64,000 nt of DNA from Methylocystis heyeri (GTDB taxonomy: Bacteria; Pseudomonadota; Alphaproteobacteria; Rhizobiales; Beijerinckiaceae), in the NCBI RefSeq assembly GCF_004802635.2, contig NZ_CP046052.1:3866501-3930500 (forward strand), read 5' to 3'. Within the stretch, counting starts at the first letter, position 1. Each line of letters opens with the position of its first letter. The position numbers and the translations under genes were made by a program. This document shows, piece by piece, positions 35,278 through 45,500 of the stretch. Below the pieces are notes generated by a model. It was not told the origin of the DNA, did no database searches, and was given only the letters and a program-made list of their open reading frames with translations.

Positions 35278-35308
35278 GCGGGCCGCGCGTCGCAAAGCGG
35301 CGGCCCGC
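35278..35308 (+). promoter_or_regulatory. Strong GC hairpin in the pmoC-pmoA spacer
   Basis: GCGGGCCGC (35278-35286) pairs with GCGGCCCGC (35300-35308) 11 bases after the pmoC stop. No T-tract follows. It may act as an RNA-processing or stabilising element between pmoC and pmoA, or as a leaky terminator; the sequence alone does not say which. The pmoC-pmoA spacer totals 238 bases. Confidence 0.55.
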
Positions 35309-35504
35309 GCTTTCCGGGTCCACTCAAAGACAAACGGCAACACAGGGACGATTTGGGCGCGACGCTTTCGCGAGACGCTCGAACTATGTCTGGAGAGCCG
35401 GCCCTCTCCCTGCGGGGATAGGGCAATGAGGGCGGTCTCGGAAGGTAGCAGAAAATCCGGCGCAAGAGAAGCCGGGACTTATTGAGACACCAAGGAGAAA
35501 AAAT

Positions 35505-36263
35505 ATGTCGACATCGAAGAGCGGGGGGGCGGTCGGACCGTTCCATTCCGTCGCCGAAGCGGCGGGATGCGTTCAAACCACCGACTGGTTGCTTCTGACA
35601 CTGCTGTTTTTCGCCGTTCTCGGCGGCTACCACGTCCACTTCATGCTGACGGCGGGCGACTGGGACTTCTGGGTCGACTGGAAAGACCGTCGTATGTGGC
35701 CGACCGTGGTTCCGATCCTGGGCGTGACCTTCGCGGCCGCTTCTCAGGCGTTCTTCTGGGTGAACTTCCGCCTTCCGTTCGGCGCGACCTTCGCGGTTCT
35801 GGGCCTTCTGATCGGCGAGTGGATCAACCGCTACGTGAACTTCTGGGGCTGGACCTACTTCCCGATCTCCCTGGTGTTCCCGTCCGCTCTGATGGTTCCG
35901 GCGATCTGGCTCGACGTGATCCTGCTCCTCTCGGGCAGCTACGTGATCACGGCGATCGTGGGCTCGCTGGGCTGGGGCCTGCTGTTCTACCCGAACAACT
36001 GGCCGGCGATTGCGGCGTTCCACCAGGCCACCGAGCAGCACGGCCAGCTGATGACCCTCGCGGATCTGATCGGCTTCCACTTCGTGCGCACCTCGATGCC
36101 GGAATACATCCGCATGGTCGAGCGCGGCACGCTGCGCACCTTCGGTAAGGACGTCGTTCCGGTTGCGGCCTTCTTCTCGGGCTTCGTCTCGATGATGGTC
36201 TACTTCCTGTGGTGGTTCATGGGCCGCTGGTATTCGACGACCGCCAAGATCGAGAAGATCTAA
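35505..36263 (+). CDS. pmoA: Particulate methane monooxygenase subunit A
   Basis: 252 residues, with AAGGAG 7 bases before the start. The PmoA block GDWDFWVDWKDRRMWPTVVP, the standard marker region of methanotrophs, and the WINRYVNFWGWTYFP, LLFYPNNWPAIAAFHQATEQ and TSMPEYIRMVERGTLRTFG segments are present, matching type II sequences closely. Membrane-spanning subunit of pMMO. The sequence type is that of the conventional high-activity pmoA, not a pmoA2-like divergent form, as far as visible conservation shows. Confidence 0.98.
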   Translation: MSTSKSGGAVGPFHSVAEAAGCVQTTDWLLLTLLFFAVLGGYHVHFMLTAGDWDFWVDWKDRRMWPTVVPILGVTFAAASQAFFWVNFRLPFGATFAVLGLLIGEWINRYVNFWGWTYFPISLVFPSALMVPAIWLDVILLLSGSYVITAIVGSLGWGLLFYPNNWPAIAAFHQATEQHGQLMTLADLIGFHFVRTSMPEYIRMVERGTLRTFGKDVVPVAAFFSGFVSMMVYFLWWFMGRWYSTTAKIEKI

Positions 36264-36445
36264 GCAGTCTCTCCGGAGGGGAGGCGCCGATGCGGCTCCC
36301 GTCCACAAGCTAGCGACAAGAAGAAGAGGGGCGGCCTTCATCATCCCGCAAGGGTATGGCCGCTCCCGAGAAAAGAGACGAGGCGCGGAACCGGCGCGGT
36401 TTGATCACCGGCCTGGGCCGCTAAGAGAAACTGGGAGGTTTGTAT

Positions 36446-37705
36446 ATGAGAAACCTGGTGAAGCTTGCCGCGGTTGGCGCGGCGGCCGTCGTCGCGACGC
36501 TCGGAGCGATCGCTCCTGCGTCGGCTCACGGCGAGAAGTCGCAGCAGGCGTTCCTTCGTATGCGCACGCTGAACTGGTATGACGTTCAGTGGTCGAAGAC
36601 GACGGTCAACGTCAACGAAGAGATGGTGCTTTCGGGCAAGGTGCACGTGTTCTCGGCTTGGCCGCAGGCCGTGGCGAACCCGCGCGTTTCGTTCCTGAAC
36701 GCCGGCGAACCCGGTCCGGTTCTGGTGCGCACGGCTCAGTTCATCGGCGAGCAGTTCGCTCCTCGCTCGGTGTCGCTGGTTCCGGGCAACGACTATGCGT
36801 TCTCGCTCAACCTGAAGGGTCGTCGCGCGGGCCGTTGGCACGTTCACGCTCAGATCAACGTCGAAGGCGGCGGACCGATCATCGGACCGGGCCAGTGGAT
36901 CGAGATCAAGGGCGACATGAAGGACTTCACCGATCCGGTGACGCTCCTCGACGGCACCACTGTCGACCTCGAGCACTACGGCATCGACCGCGTTTACGCG
37001 TGGCACCTGCCGTGGCTGGCTGTCGGCGCGGGCTGGATCTTCTTCTGGTTCGTCCGCAAGGGCATCATCGCGTCCTATCTGCGTGTCGCCGAAGGCAAGG
37101 CTGACGAAGCCGTGACCGACGAAGACCGCCGCATCGGCGCGATCGCTCTGGCTCTCACGATCCTGGCGACGATCGTCGGCTACGCCGTGACCAACAGCAC
37201 CTTCCCGCGCACCATCCCGCTCCAGGCTGGTCTGCAGAAGCCGCTGACCCCGATCGTGACCGAAGGAACCGCCGGCGTCGGCAAAGAGCAGGTCAAGGCC
37301 GAGCTCCAGGGCGGCGTCTACAAGGTTCCGGGCCGCGAACTGACCGTGAACGTCAAGGTGACCAACGGCGCTTCGGAGCCGATCCGTCTCGGCGAATACA
37401 CCGCGGCCGGCCTGCGCTTCCTGAACCCCGACGTGTTCACGACCAAGCCCGAGTTCCCCGACTACCTGCTGGCCGATCGTGGCCTGTCGGTTGACGCGAC
37501 TCCGATCGCCCCCGGCGAGACGAAGGAAATCGTGGTGAAGATCCAGGACGCCCGTTGGGACATCGAGCGCCTGTCGGATCTGGCCTACGACACCGACTCT
37601 CAGGTCGGCGGCCTGTTCTTCTTCTTCACCCCGAGCGGAAAGCGCTTCGCGGCTGAAATCGGCGGACCGGTCATTCCGAAGTTCGTCGCGGGCGACATGC
37701 CCTGA
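36446..37705 (+). CDS. pmoB: Particulate methane monooxygenase subunit B
   Basis: 419 residues from ATG 36446, preceded by GGGAGG at a good distance. A signal peptide (LVKLAAVGAAAVVATLGAIA, then PASA) ends just before His28, whose N-terminus becomes a copper ligand on cleavage; the other two ligands are H132 and H134 in RWHVHAQ. Two cupredoxin domains flank a pair of membrane helices (WLAVGAGWIFFWFVRKG; IGAIALALTILATIVGYAV). It carries the main periplasmic copper site of pMMO. A rho-independent terminator follows at 37733. Confidence 0.98.
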   Translation: MRNLVKLAAVGAAAVVATLGAIAPASAHGEKSQQAFLRMRTLNWYDVQWSKTTVNVNEEMVLSGKVHVFSAWPQAVANPRVSFLNAGEPGPVLVRTAQFIGEQFAPRSVSLVPGNDYAFSLNLKGRRAGRWHVHAQINVEGGGPIIGPGQWIEIKGDMKDFTDPVTLLDGTTVDLEHYGIDRVYAWHLPWLAVGAGWIFFWFVRKGIIASYLRVAEGKADEAVTDEDRRIGAIALALTILATIVGYAVTNSTFPRTIPLQAGLQKPLTPIVTEGTAGVGKEQVKAELQGGVYKVPGRELTVNVKVTNGASEPIRLGEYTAAGLRFLNPDVFTTKPEFPDYLLADRGLSVDATPIAPGETKEIVVKIQDARWDIERLSDLAYDTDSQVGGLFFFFTPSGKRFAAEIGGPVIPKFVAGDMP

Positions 37706-37732
37706 TAGAACAGTCAGCCTAGTCTGATGATT

Positions 37733-37769
37733 GCGCCGGCCGGACCAAAATCCGGCCGGTCGCTTTTTT
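37733..37769 (+). terminator. Intrinsic terminator of pmoCAB
   Basis: CCGGCCGGA (37736-37744) pairs with TCCGGCCGG (37751-37759) around CCAAAA; TCGC then six T follow. It starts 28 bases past the pmoB stop. Confidence 0.9.
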
Positions 37770-37820
37770 CCGGGGGATCAGGCCTCGATCGCCTCGCCCG
37801 CCGCTCCAGCCGCCCCTGCC

Positions 37821-38111
37821 TCAGCCCTCTTCATCGGGGCTCCTGGCGATCAACGCCATGGCGTGGACGGGTCCCGCCAATTCTTCGACCAGCACTTCAT
37901 TGACCAGCCTGTGACGGGCGACCCGCGACTTTCCGGTGAAGGCCTCGCTCACGATTTCGATGCTGAAATGCGTTTCCTCGCGTCCTTCATGCCCGGCATG
38001 GCCGGCGTGAAGATGCGATTGGTCCTCGATCGTGAGCCGCGAAGGACGAAAGAAAGACGTCAATTTCGATTCGATGGAAGCCTTAACAGGCTTGATGTCG
38101 GACTGCTTCAT
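37821..38111 (-). CDS. BolA family protein
   Basis: 96 residues. BolA proteins work with monothiol glutaredoxins in Fe-S cluster handling. The stretch IESKLTSFFRPSRLTIEDQS, the HAGH sequence, HFSIEIVSEAFTGKSRVARH and the HAMALIA end match the family. Convergent with pmoB. On the opposite side it diverges from the J-domain gene. Confidence 0.92.
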   Translation of the reverse strand: MKQSDIKPVKASIESKLTSFFRPSRLTIEDQSHLHAGHAGHEGREETHFSIEIVSEAFTGKSRVARHRLVNEVLVEELAGPVHAMALIARSPDEEG

Positions 38112-38258
38112 GCCAAAACCTCCGCACGCTATCCCCTATGCGCCCCCCGAACGCAAAATGCGTGCAGCGGACGCAAGCCAACGAAAAATATCGCCTTCAA
38201 GCGCTAAAACGCGCGTTAGTCGCTTGCGGCGCCGCAACCGATCTCCATAATGTGAGCC

Positions 38259-38867
38259 ATGGATCTCAATTCGCCACTCTTTGACAGAATCCGGGTTAAG
38301 CGGCAGTCGGAAAAGGAAGCGGATAGGCCTCGCCTACGTTGCGATTCTCCCGGTTGCGAAGCAGCTGGACAGTACCGGGCCCCGATGGGACGGCTCCGGG
38401 AGGGGCAGTATTTTTGTTTCTGCCTCGACCACGTACGCGAATACAACAATTCCTATAATTACTTCAACGGCATGAGCGACGAGGCCGTCGCACGCTATCT
38501 CAAAGACGCGACTGTGGGACATCGCCCGACCTGGTCGATGGGAGTCGCGCATGGAGCAAATGGTTTTCAAGGCGGGGCGCACAAGCCCGGCGGGGCGGAG
38601 GGCGATCCATTCAGCGCCTTTCGCAAACGCAATACGAAGCGGCGGCCCTACAAGCCTTCCGCCCCCAGTTATTCCCCGGTTACGATGCGGGCTCTGGACG
38701 CGCTCGGGCTCGACGAGAGCGCAAGCTCTGAGATGATAAAGTCCCGCTACAAGGAGCTTGTAAAGCGGCACCATCCCGACGCCAACGGCGGCGACCGCTC
38801 CACGGAAGAAAAACTGCGTGAAATCATTCACGCCTACAAGACGCTCAGGGCCGCGCGGCTCGTTTGA
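38259..38867 (+). CDS. J-domain (DnaJ-like) protein
   Basis: 202 residues. A Cys-containing N-terminal half (CDSPGCEAAGQYRAP, then FCFCLDHV) resembles a zinc-binding module; the C-terminal J-domain carries ALGLDESASSEMIKSRYKEL and the hallmark HPD tripeptide in KRHHPDANGGD. It is a co-chaperone for Hsp70; the N-terminal module is typical of an uncharacterised alphaproteobacterial subgroup often placed before cobS. Start chosen at the first ATG. Confidence 0.88.
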   Translation: MDLNSPLFDRIRVKRQSEKEADRPRLRCDSPGCEAAGQYRAPMGRLREGQYFCFCLDHVREYNNSYNYFNGMSDEAVARYLKDATVGHRPTWSMGVAHGANGFQGGAHKPGGAEGDPFSAFRKRNTKRRPYKPSAPSYSPVTMRALDALGLDESASSEMIKSRYKELVKRHHPDANGGDRSTEEKLREIIHAYKTLRAARLV

Positions 38868-38898
38868 CCGTTTTGCTCCCATGAAAAGCTGCTATATA

Positions 38899-38997
38899 GA
38901 GCGTTTCCAGCGGAATTGGATGCCGGTTCGGCGTTGGAAACGCGTTAAAACAAAAGCTTAGAGTGTTTTCATGTTTCCGCGAAACATGAAAACACTC
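38899..38997 (+). repeat. Dispersed palindrome-ended repeat, copy at 38.9 kb
   Basis: GAGCGTTTCCAGCGGAATTG, GCCGG, TTGGAAACGCGTTAAAACAA, then the terminal inverted repeat with arms 38961-38977 and 38981-38997, perfect over 17 bp with a CGC loop. It lies between the J-domain gene and cobS, so it is probably transcribed with cobS. Confidence 0.8.
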
Positions 38998-39013
38998 AAG
39001 ACGCGCCGCCAGG

Positions 39014-40030
39014 GTGACGGAGGAAGTGTTGGTCGAAATCGGAAAAACAGATGCGGGGCGCGTTTCAGGACTTCCCGATACGCAGGTTTCTGCGCGGCGC
39101 CTTTTCAATATCGACACCGATCTCATGCTTCCGGCTTATTCGACCCGAAGCGAGCATGTGCCGGACACCGATCCCGATTATCTATTCGATCGGGAAACCA
39201 CGCTCGCGATCCTGGCAGGCTTCGCTCATAATCGCCGCGTGATGGTCACCGGTTACCATGGAACCGGAAAATCGACGCATATAGAACAGGTGGCGGCGCG
39301 GTTGAACTGGCCCTGCGTGCGCGTCAACCTCGACAGCCACGTTTCCAGGATCGATCTCGTCGGCAAGGACGCCATCGTCCTCAAGGAGGGAAAGCAGGTC
39401 ACGGAATTCCGCGACGGCATTCTCCCCTGGGCGCTGCAGAACAATATCGCCCTGGTGTTCGACGAATATGACGCTGGGCGGCCCGACGTCATGTTTGTGA
39501 TCCAGCGCGTTCTGGAAGTCTCGGGCCGTCTGACCCTGCTCGATCAGAACCGGGTGATCCGACCTCATCCCGCGTTCCGCCTGTTCGCGACAGCGAATAC
39601 TGTGGGGCTGGGGGATACGTCGGGGCTGTATCACGGAACCCAGCAGATCAACCAGGGTCAGATGGACCGCTGGTCGATCGTGGCCACGCTGAATTATCTT
39701 CCGCACGACGCGGAGACCAATATCGTCCTGGCCAAGGTCAAGAGCTTCGACAAGACCAAGGAAGGCAAGGACGCGATCAACAAGATGGTCCGCGTCGCCG
39801 ATCTGACACGCAACGCGTTCATCGCCGGAGATCTCTCGACGGTGATGAGCCCGCGCACGGTGATCACCTGGGCGGAAAACGCGGAGATCTTCGGCGACAT
39901 CGGCTTCGCCTTCCGCCTGACCTTCCTCAATAAATGCGATGAACTCGAACGGCCGCTGGTCGCCGAGTTCTACCAGCGCTGCTTCGGCAAGGATCTGCCG
40001 GAGAGCGCCGTGAATGTGGTCATGACCTGA
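39014..40030 (+). CDS. cobS: Aerobic cobaltochelatase subunit CobS
   Basis: 338 residues. AAA+ ATPase that, with CobN and CobT, inserts cobalt into hydrogenobyrinate diamide in aerobic B12 synthesis. Walker A is GYHGTGKST, with Walker B in [15 protein letters not shown], and a sensor region [14 protein letters not shown]; length and the [12 protein letters not shown] lead-in fit CobS. Start is a GTG just after the repeat; the next GTG four codons on is also possible. Unusually, cobT is not adjacent; it is about 15 kb away at 55108. Confidence 0.95.
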   Translation: MTEEVLVEIGKTDAGRVSGLPDTQVSARRLFNIDTDLMLPAYSTRSEHVPDTDPDYLFDRETTLAILAGFAHNRRVMVTGYHGTGKSTHIEQVAARLNWPCVRVNLDSHVSRIDLVGKDAIVLKEGKQVTEFRDGILPWALQNNIALVFDEYDAGRPDVMFVIQRVLEVSGRLTLLDQNRVIRPHPAFRLFATANTVGLGDTSGLYHGTQQINQGQMDRWSIVATLNYLPHDAETNIVLAKVKSFDKTKEGKDAINKMVRVADLTRNAFIAGDLSTVMSPRTVITWAENAEIFGDIGFAFRLTFLNKCDELERPLVAEFYQRCFGKDLPESAVNVVMT

Positions 40031-40048
40031 GGCGTCGCCCCGATTGTC

Positions 40049-40486
40049 TCAGTCGGGCTGAATCACGATTTCAGGCATTTCGTCGTTCTCCTCGCGGTCG
40101 AGGCCGTCTTCTTCCGCGAGAATCACGCCGGTTATGCAAACCTCTTCATTGTCGATGACGACTTCGACGGGTTCGAGGCGTTCCCCCTTGCAGGGGCCGT
40201 CGTTGCAATGTCCGGTCGGGATGTCGAACAGGGCGCCGTGCTTTCCGCACATTAGATTTTGCAGGCCGGAATCGAGAAACTGCCTCGGCTCGAAATCCAG
40301 CCGCGTGCCCTGGTGCGGGCAACGGTTCACATAGCCGTAATATTTGCCCTTGAAACGGGTGATCACGACGGGAAAGGGAACCGTCTTGCCGTTCTCGTCG
40401 ACGCGCGCGAGCACGTAGCCCACCGCGCGACGCTTGGCCACGTCGTTAACGTGACAAACGGCAAAAAGCTCACGGGTCTGTTCCAT
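40049..40486 (-). CDS. Rieske [2Fe-2S] ferredoxin-type protein
   Basis: 145 residues from MEQTRELFAVCHV. The Rieske ligand motifs CPHQG and CGKHGALFD are complete, so an iron-sulfur cluster is likely. It resembles stand-alone Rieske ferredoxins that feed oxygenases or serve as small redox proteins; no oxygenase is adjacent. An acidic C-terminus follows (EEDGLDREENDEMPE). The frame extends upstream to 40549 with no similarity. Confidence 0.85.
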   Translation of the reverse strand: MEQTRELFAVCHVNDVAKRRAVGYVLARVDENGKTVPFPVVITRFKGKYYGYVNRCPHQGTRLDFEPRQFLDSGLQNLMCGKHGALFDIPTGHCNDGPCKGERLEPVEVVIDNEEVCITGVILAEEDGLDREENDEMPEIVIQPD

Positions 40487-40815
40487 AAAAACGCCTCCTG
40501 GCAGGAGCCTCTCTTTTGTGAAGGGGTGGCTCCAATTAGGCGCAGACATGCAATTATCTTACCCCGGGACAGGTAATACGGCTTCGGCGAGATCGCATCG
40601 CGATCCGCAAAAGCGATCGCCATAAAAATCACCGATCGACATCGATTTTTGAGGCGGACGAATCCCAAATGCCAGTCGAGCGGATCTCGCATAAGAGCGC
40701 GCCGGGCGTCAGGGCTCTTTCCGAGCGCCTGGCTCGATCCGCTCGACAAGAAAGCGCGCCAGACCATAGCGTTGGCGCGTTCTCGTCGCGGGGATGTCTC
40801 AACTCTCGGGGATTT

Positions 40816-41085
40816 TCAGTGGAGACTGACGGTGAGAAGCCGGTTTTCAACCGCATTGGCGAGCGCCCCTTCGCGGGAATCTGCGAGAACGATAGGCGTG
40901 CCGTCCGCCGCCAGAAGGGCGAAAACAGTCAGGCCGGGCTCGATTTCAGGCGCCTGTGGATAAAGCCGGCACACATCCTCGGATTTCATCGACCGGACAT
41001 AGGCTATCGCGCCGTCTCCGAGATGAGCGAACTGCTCGGGGGTGAGCTGCGGTCTTGTGGGTTCATGCGCGGTCTTGGCTTCCAT
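40816..41085 (-). CDS. DUF1150-like small hypothetical protein
   Basis: 89 residues, AGGAGG six bases before the ATG. The sequence LTPEQFAHLGDGAIAYVRSM, followed by GLTVFALLAADGTPIVLADS, matches the small alphaproteobacterial family DUF1150, of unknown function and often near small heat-shock genes. None is seen here. Start chosen by the strong ribosome site; an upstream extension is possible. Confidence 0.75.
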   Translation of the reverse strand: MEAKTAHEPTRPQLTPEQFAHLGDGAIAYVRSMKSEDVCRLYPQAPEIEPGLTVFALLAADGTPIVLADSREGALANAVENRLLTVSLH

Positions 41086-41203
41086 AGCATCCTCCTCGGC
41101 GGTTCTCGTCGAACCCGCCTCCGGCGCCTGCATCGGCAGCGCGCCTTAAACGCTAGATACGCACGACTGCCGCTTTTTAAAGGGCCCCAATGCGCCGAAA
41201 GCG

Positions 41204-42442
41204 TCATAAATCCAGAACCATACGTTCGGGGTTTTCGAGGGACTCCTTGACGCGAACGAGGAATGTCACGGCTTCCTTGCCGTCGACGATGCGATGGTCG
41301 TAGGAAAGGGCCAGATACATCATCGGCCGGATTTCGATCTTCCCGTCCACGGCCACTGGCCGATCCTGGATCTTGTGCATTCCGAGGATGCCGGATTGAG
41401 GCGCGTTCAGGATCGGCGTCGACATCAGCGATCCGTAAATCCCGCCGTTGGAAATGGTGAACGTGCCCCCCTGCAGGTCCTCGATCGCGAGTTGCCCGTC
41501 GCGCGCTTTCTTGCCTAGAGCGCCAATGGATTTCTCGATGGCGGCGACGCTCATTCGGTCGGCGTTCCTCACCACCGGCACGACCAGGCCTTTCTCGGTT
41601 CCGACCGCCACGCCGATGTGGGCGTAATGCTTGTAAACGACGTCGCCGCCGTCGATCTCTGCGTTGACTGCGGGTATTTCTTCGAGGGCGCGGCAGCAGG
41701 CTTTCACGAAAAAGCCCATGAAGCCGAGCTTCACCCCGTGCTTTTTCTCGAAGAGATCCTTGTATCTGTTGCGAAGGCCGATCACCGCGGTCATGTCGAC
41801 TTCGTTGAACGTCGTCAGCATCGCTGCGGTGTTCTGCGCTTCCTTGAGCCGGCGGGCGATGGTCTGCCGCAGCCTGGTCATTTTTACGCGTTCTTCGCGG
41901 GATGTATCCTCACGGCTGGTTGGCGCCCGCAGCGCCGGCCGCTCGGGCCGGTTTTCAATGGCGGGGGGCAGCGCCGGGGCCGGCCGGGGCTGGGCGATGA
42001 GATCGCCCTTGAGCACTTGTCCGCGTTTGCCGGAGCCGGCCACGCCGGAAAGATCTATGCCGCTGTCCAGCGCGATTTTCGCCGCGGCGGGCGAGGGCGG
42101 CATGGGCAGGGATTTTTCCGCGGGAGCGGTGGGACTCGGCGCGGCGGCCGCGACAGGAGCCGGCGCCGCGGCGGGCTTCGCCGGAGCGGCGCCCGCGGCA
42201 GGCGCCTGGCCCTCGGCGATCTGGCCCAGTAAGGCCCCGGGAGTGACGGTCTCGCCGGTCTTCGCGACAATCTCGGCGAGAACCCCCGACGCCGGCGCGT
42301 TGACTTCGAGCGTCACCTTGTCGGTCTCCAGCTCGGCGACGGTCTCGTCGGCCGCGACGGCGTCGCCCGCCTGCTTGAACCAGCGGCCTACGGTGGCCTC
42401 CGTCACCGACTCGCCAAGAGTCGGCACGCGAATTTCAGTCAT
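41204..42442 (-). CDS. sucB: Dihydrolipoyllysine succinyltransferase, E2 of 2-oxoglutarate dehydrogenase
   Basis: 412 residues from [18 protein letters not shown]. The lipoyl domain has the lipoylated Lys in [13 protein letters not shown], a Pro/Ala linker, a peripheral-subunit-binding domain ([20 protein letters not shown]), and a catalytic acyltransferase domain with [15 protein letters not shown]. It follows sucA by 96 bases in the sucD-sucA-sucB order. E3 (lpd) is not present downstream. Confidence 0.96.
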   Translation of the reverse strand: MTEIRVPTLGESVTEATVGRWFKQAGDAVAADETVAELETDKVTLEVNAPASGVLAEIVAKTGETVTPGALLGQIAEGQAPAAGAAPAKPAAAPAPVAAAAPSPTAPAEKSLPMPPSPAAAKIALDSGIDLSGVAGSGKRGQVLKGDLIAQPRPAPALPPAIENRPERPALRAPTSREDTSREERVKMTRLRQTIARRLKEAQNTAAMLTTFNEVDMTAVIGLRNRYKDLFEKKHGVKLGFMGFFVKACCRALEEIPAVNAEIDGGDVVYKHYAHIGVAVGTEKGLVVPVVRNADRMSVAAIEKSIGALGKKARDGQLAIEDLQGGTFTISNGGIYGSLMSTPILNAPQSGILGMHKIQDRPVAVDGKIEIRPMMYLALSYDHRIVDGKEAVTFLVRVKESLENPERMVLDL

Positions 42443-42540
42443 CATGGAGCTTCCTTGGGCACGAAGGAGATCCGCAGATCGAAGGGTTGTCGATGAGTCA
42501 AATATGCACGCTCGTCAGCCTCGCTCGACGAAAGCGCCGT

Positions 42541-45500
42541 TCACGGCGCCAGGGCTTCGTCGAGAAGAGCCTTGAGCTGAGCGAGATGTTTCGACATGGT
42601 TCCCGCAGCGGTCGAAGCGGAGGCGGGCCGCCCGGCGTAGCGCGCCCGTTTCCTGACGCCGCCGACCTGATTGAGAACCCATTCGAGATAGGGCTCGACA
42701 TAGGACCAGGCTCCCATGTTCTTGGGCTCCTCCTGGCACCAGACGACGTCGGCCTGCCGATATTGGGACAGTCTTACGACGAGCTGCTTGAGCGGGAGGG
42801 GATAGAGCTGTTCCACCCGCAGCAGATAGACGTCGTCGACGCCGCGTTTTTCACGCTCCTCTAGCAAATCGTAATAGACCTTGCCGGAGCAGAGCACGAC
42901 CCGGCGGATCGCTTCGGCCGGGCGTAGCGCGACGCCGCCCGAAGCGGGGTCGGACGTTGCGTCGTCCGGCAGGAGGCGGTGAAATCCGGAATTCGGACCG
43001 AGGTCGTCGAGGCGGGACACGCAGCGCTTGTGCCGCAGGAGCGACTTCGGCGCCATCAGCACCAGGGGTTTGCGAATGTCGCGATGCAGCTGTCGGCGCA
43101 GGATATGAAAATAATTCGCCGGCGTGGAACAATTGGCGATCTGCATATTGTCCTCGGCGGCGAGCTGGAGGAAGCGCTCCAGACGGGCGGAGGAGTGTTC
43201 AGGGCCCTGTCCCTCGTAGCCGTGAGGCAACAGGCAGACCAGTCCCGACATGCGGAGCCATTTGCGTTCGCCGGCGGAAAGGAACTGGTCGAACACGACC
43301 TGCGCGCCATTGGCGAAATCGCCGAACTGCGCTTCCCATAAAACGAGCGAATCCGGATCGGCCAGGGAGTAGCCATATTCGAAGCCGAGCACCGCCTCCT
43401 CGGAAAGCATCGAATTGATGACTTCGAATTGCCCCTGCTTGTCGGAAAGGTGGTCGAGTGGGATGTAGCGGGACTCGTTGTCCTGGTCGATCAACACGCT
43501 GTGGCGCTGGGAAAATGTTCCGCGTTCGCTGTCCTGCCCGGAAAACCGAACCCGCCGTCCCTCGCGCAGCAGGGACCCGAAAGCGAGAGCCTCCGCCGTG
43601 GCCCAATCGACGCCGACGCCGCTTTCGATCGCCTTGCGGCGCGTGTCGAGGAAGCGCTGGATCGTGCGATGTACATTGAAGCTGGAAGGCACGGAAGTGA
43701 TCGCGCCGCCGATGGCGCGCAGGGCATCGAGATCGACGCCTGTCTTCCCGCGTCTGTCGTCGTCGGAAGATTGGTAGGCCGGCTTGAGCCCGGCCCAGCG
43801 GCCGTCGAGCCAGTCGGCCTTGTTGACCTTGTAGGATTGCGAGGCTTCGAGTTCCTGGGAAAGCTGTTCCCGCCAGGCCGATTTGGTCGCGTCCACCTCG
43901 CCGCGGGTCATGTGGCCTTCGGCCTCGAGCTTCTCCGCGTAGATGTCCAGCGTCGTCTTATGGGCGCGGATCTTCTTGTACATCAGCGGCTGGGTGAAGC
44001 CGGGCTCGTCGCCTTCGTTGTGGCCGTAGCGCCGGTAGCACCACATGTCGATGACGACCGGCTTCTGGAACTGCTGGCGGAATTCGGTGGCGACGCGCGC
44101 GGCGAAGACGACAGCCTCGGGATCGTCGCCATTGACGTGAAAGATGGGCGCTTCCACCATCTTCGCCACGTCGGACGGATAGGGCGAAGACCGCGAATAA
44201 CGCGGATAGGTGGTGAAGCCGATCTGATTGTTGATGATGAAATGCACCGAGCCGCCGGTCCGGTGTCCTTTCAGCCCGGAAAGGCCGAAGCACTCGGCGA
44301 CCACGCCCTGTCCCGCGAAGGCGGCGTCTCCGTGAATGAGAAGGGGCAGGACGGCGCGGCGATCGTCGTCGGCGCAGCGGTGCTGGTCCTGTTTGGCCCG
44401 CACCTTTCCCAGCACCACGGGATCGACGATCTCGAGATGCGAGGGATTGGCCGTGAGGGACAGATGCACCTTATTGCCGTCGAATTCGCGGTCCGACGAG
44501 GCCCCGAGATGGTATTTGACGTCGCCCGAGCCTTCCACCTCGTCGGGCAGGAAGGAACCGCCTTTGAACTCGTGGAACAGGGCGCGATGCGGTTTGCCCA
44601 TGACCTGGCACAGCACGTTGAGCCTGCCGCGATGGGCCATTCCCAGAACGATTTGCTGGACGCCGAGGGCGCCGCCGCGCTTTATGATCTGCTCCAGCGC
44701 CGGAACGATGGATTCCGCCCCGTCGAGGCCGAACCGCTTGGTGCCGGTGTATTTCACGTCGAGGAATTTCTCGAAACCCTCGGCCTCGACCAGCTTGCGC
44801 AGGATCGCGCGCTTGCCCTCCTGCGTGAAGACGATCTCTTTCTTCGGACCTTCGATTCTCGCCTGGAGCCAGGATTTTTCTTCCGGATTCGAAATATGCA
44901 TGAATTCGAACCCGATCGGGCCGCAATAGGTCCGACGCAGGATCGTCACCATCTCGAAGATGCTGGCTTCCTTCAGGCCGAGCACGCCGTCGATGAAGAT
45001 CTTGCGGTCGTAGTCCTTGTCCTCGAAGCCGTAAGTTGCCGGATGCAGTTCGCCGTGGTCCTGGCGTTGCTCCAGACCCAGCGGGTCGAGATTGGCGTGC
45101 AGATGTCCGCGCATGCGATAGGCGCGAATCATCATGAGAGCGCGCACGCTGTCGCGCGTGGCCCTCTGCAGTTTCTCGTCGTTCAGATCGGGCCCCGGCG
45201 CGGTCCCCGTCGGCTGTCGCGAGGGGCTGGCCGTCGCTTTGGGCGGCGGCCAATCGCCGTCGAGAGCGCTGATTAATTCGCCGCGGGGCGCGGGCGGCCA
45301 ATCGTTGCGCGCCCAACCCGGCGCCGCGGTGGAAGCGACGCCGCGCGGCGCAACCCCGAGGCTGGCGAAGAAGGCCCGCCAGTCGGAGGTTACAGAAGCG
45401 GGGTCTGCTTCATAAGAGGAAAGCAATTGCTCGAGATAGGCGGCGTTCACGCCCTGCAGGAAGGTTTCGGGCATCTCGCTTTCAGAACCTTGCCGGGGGC

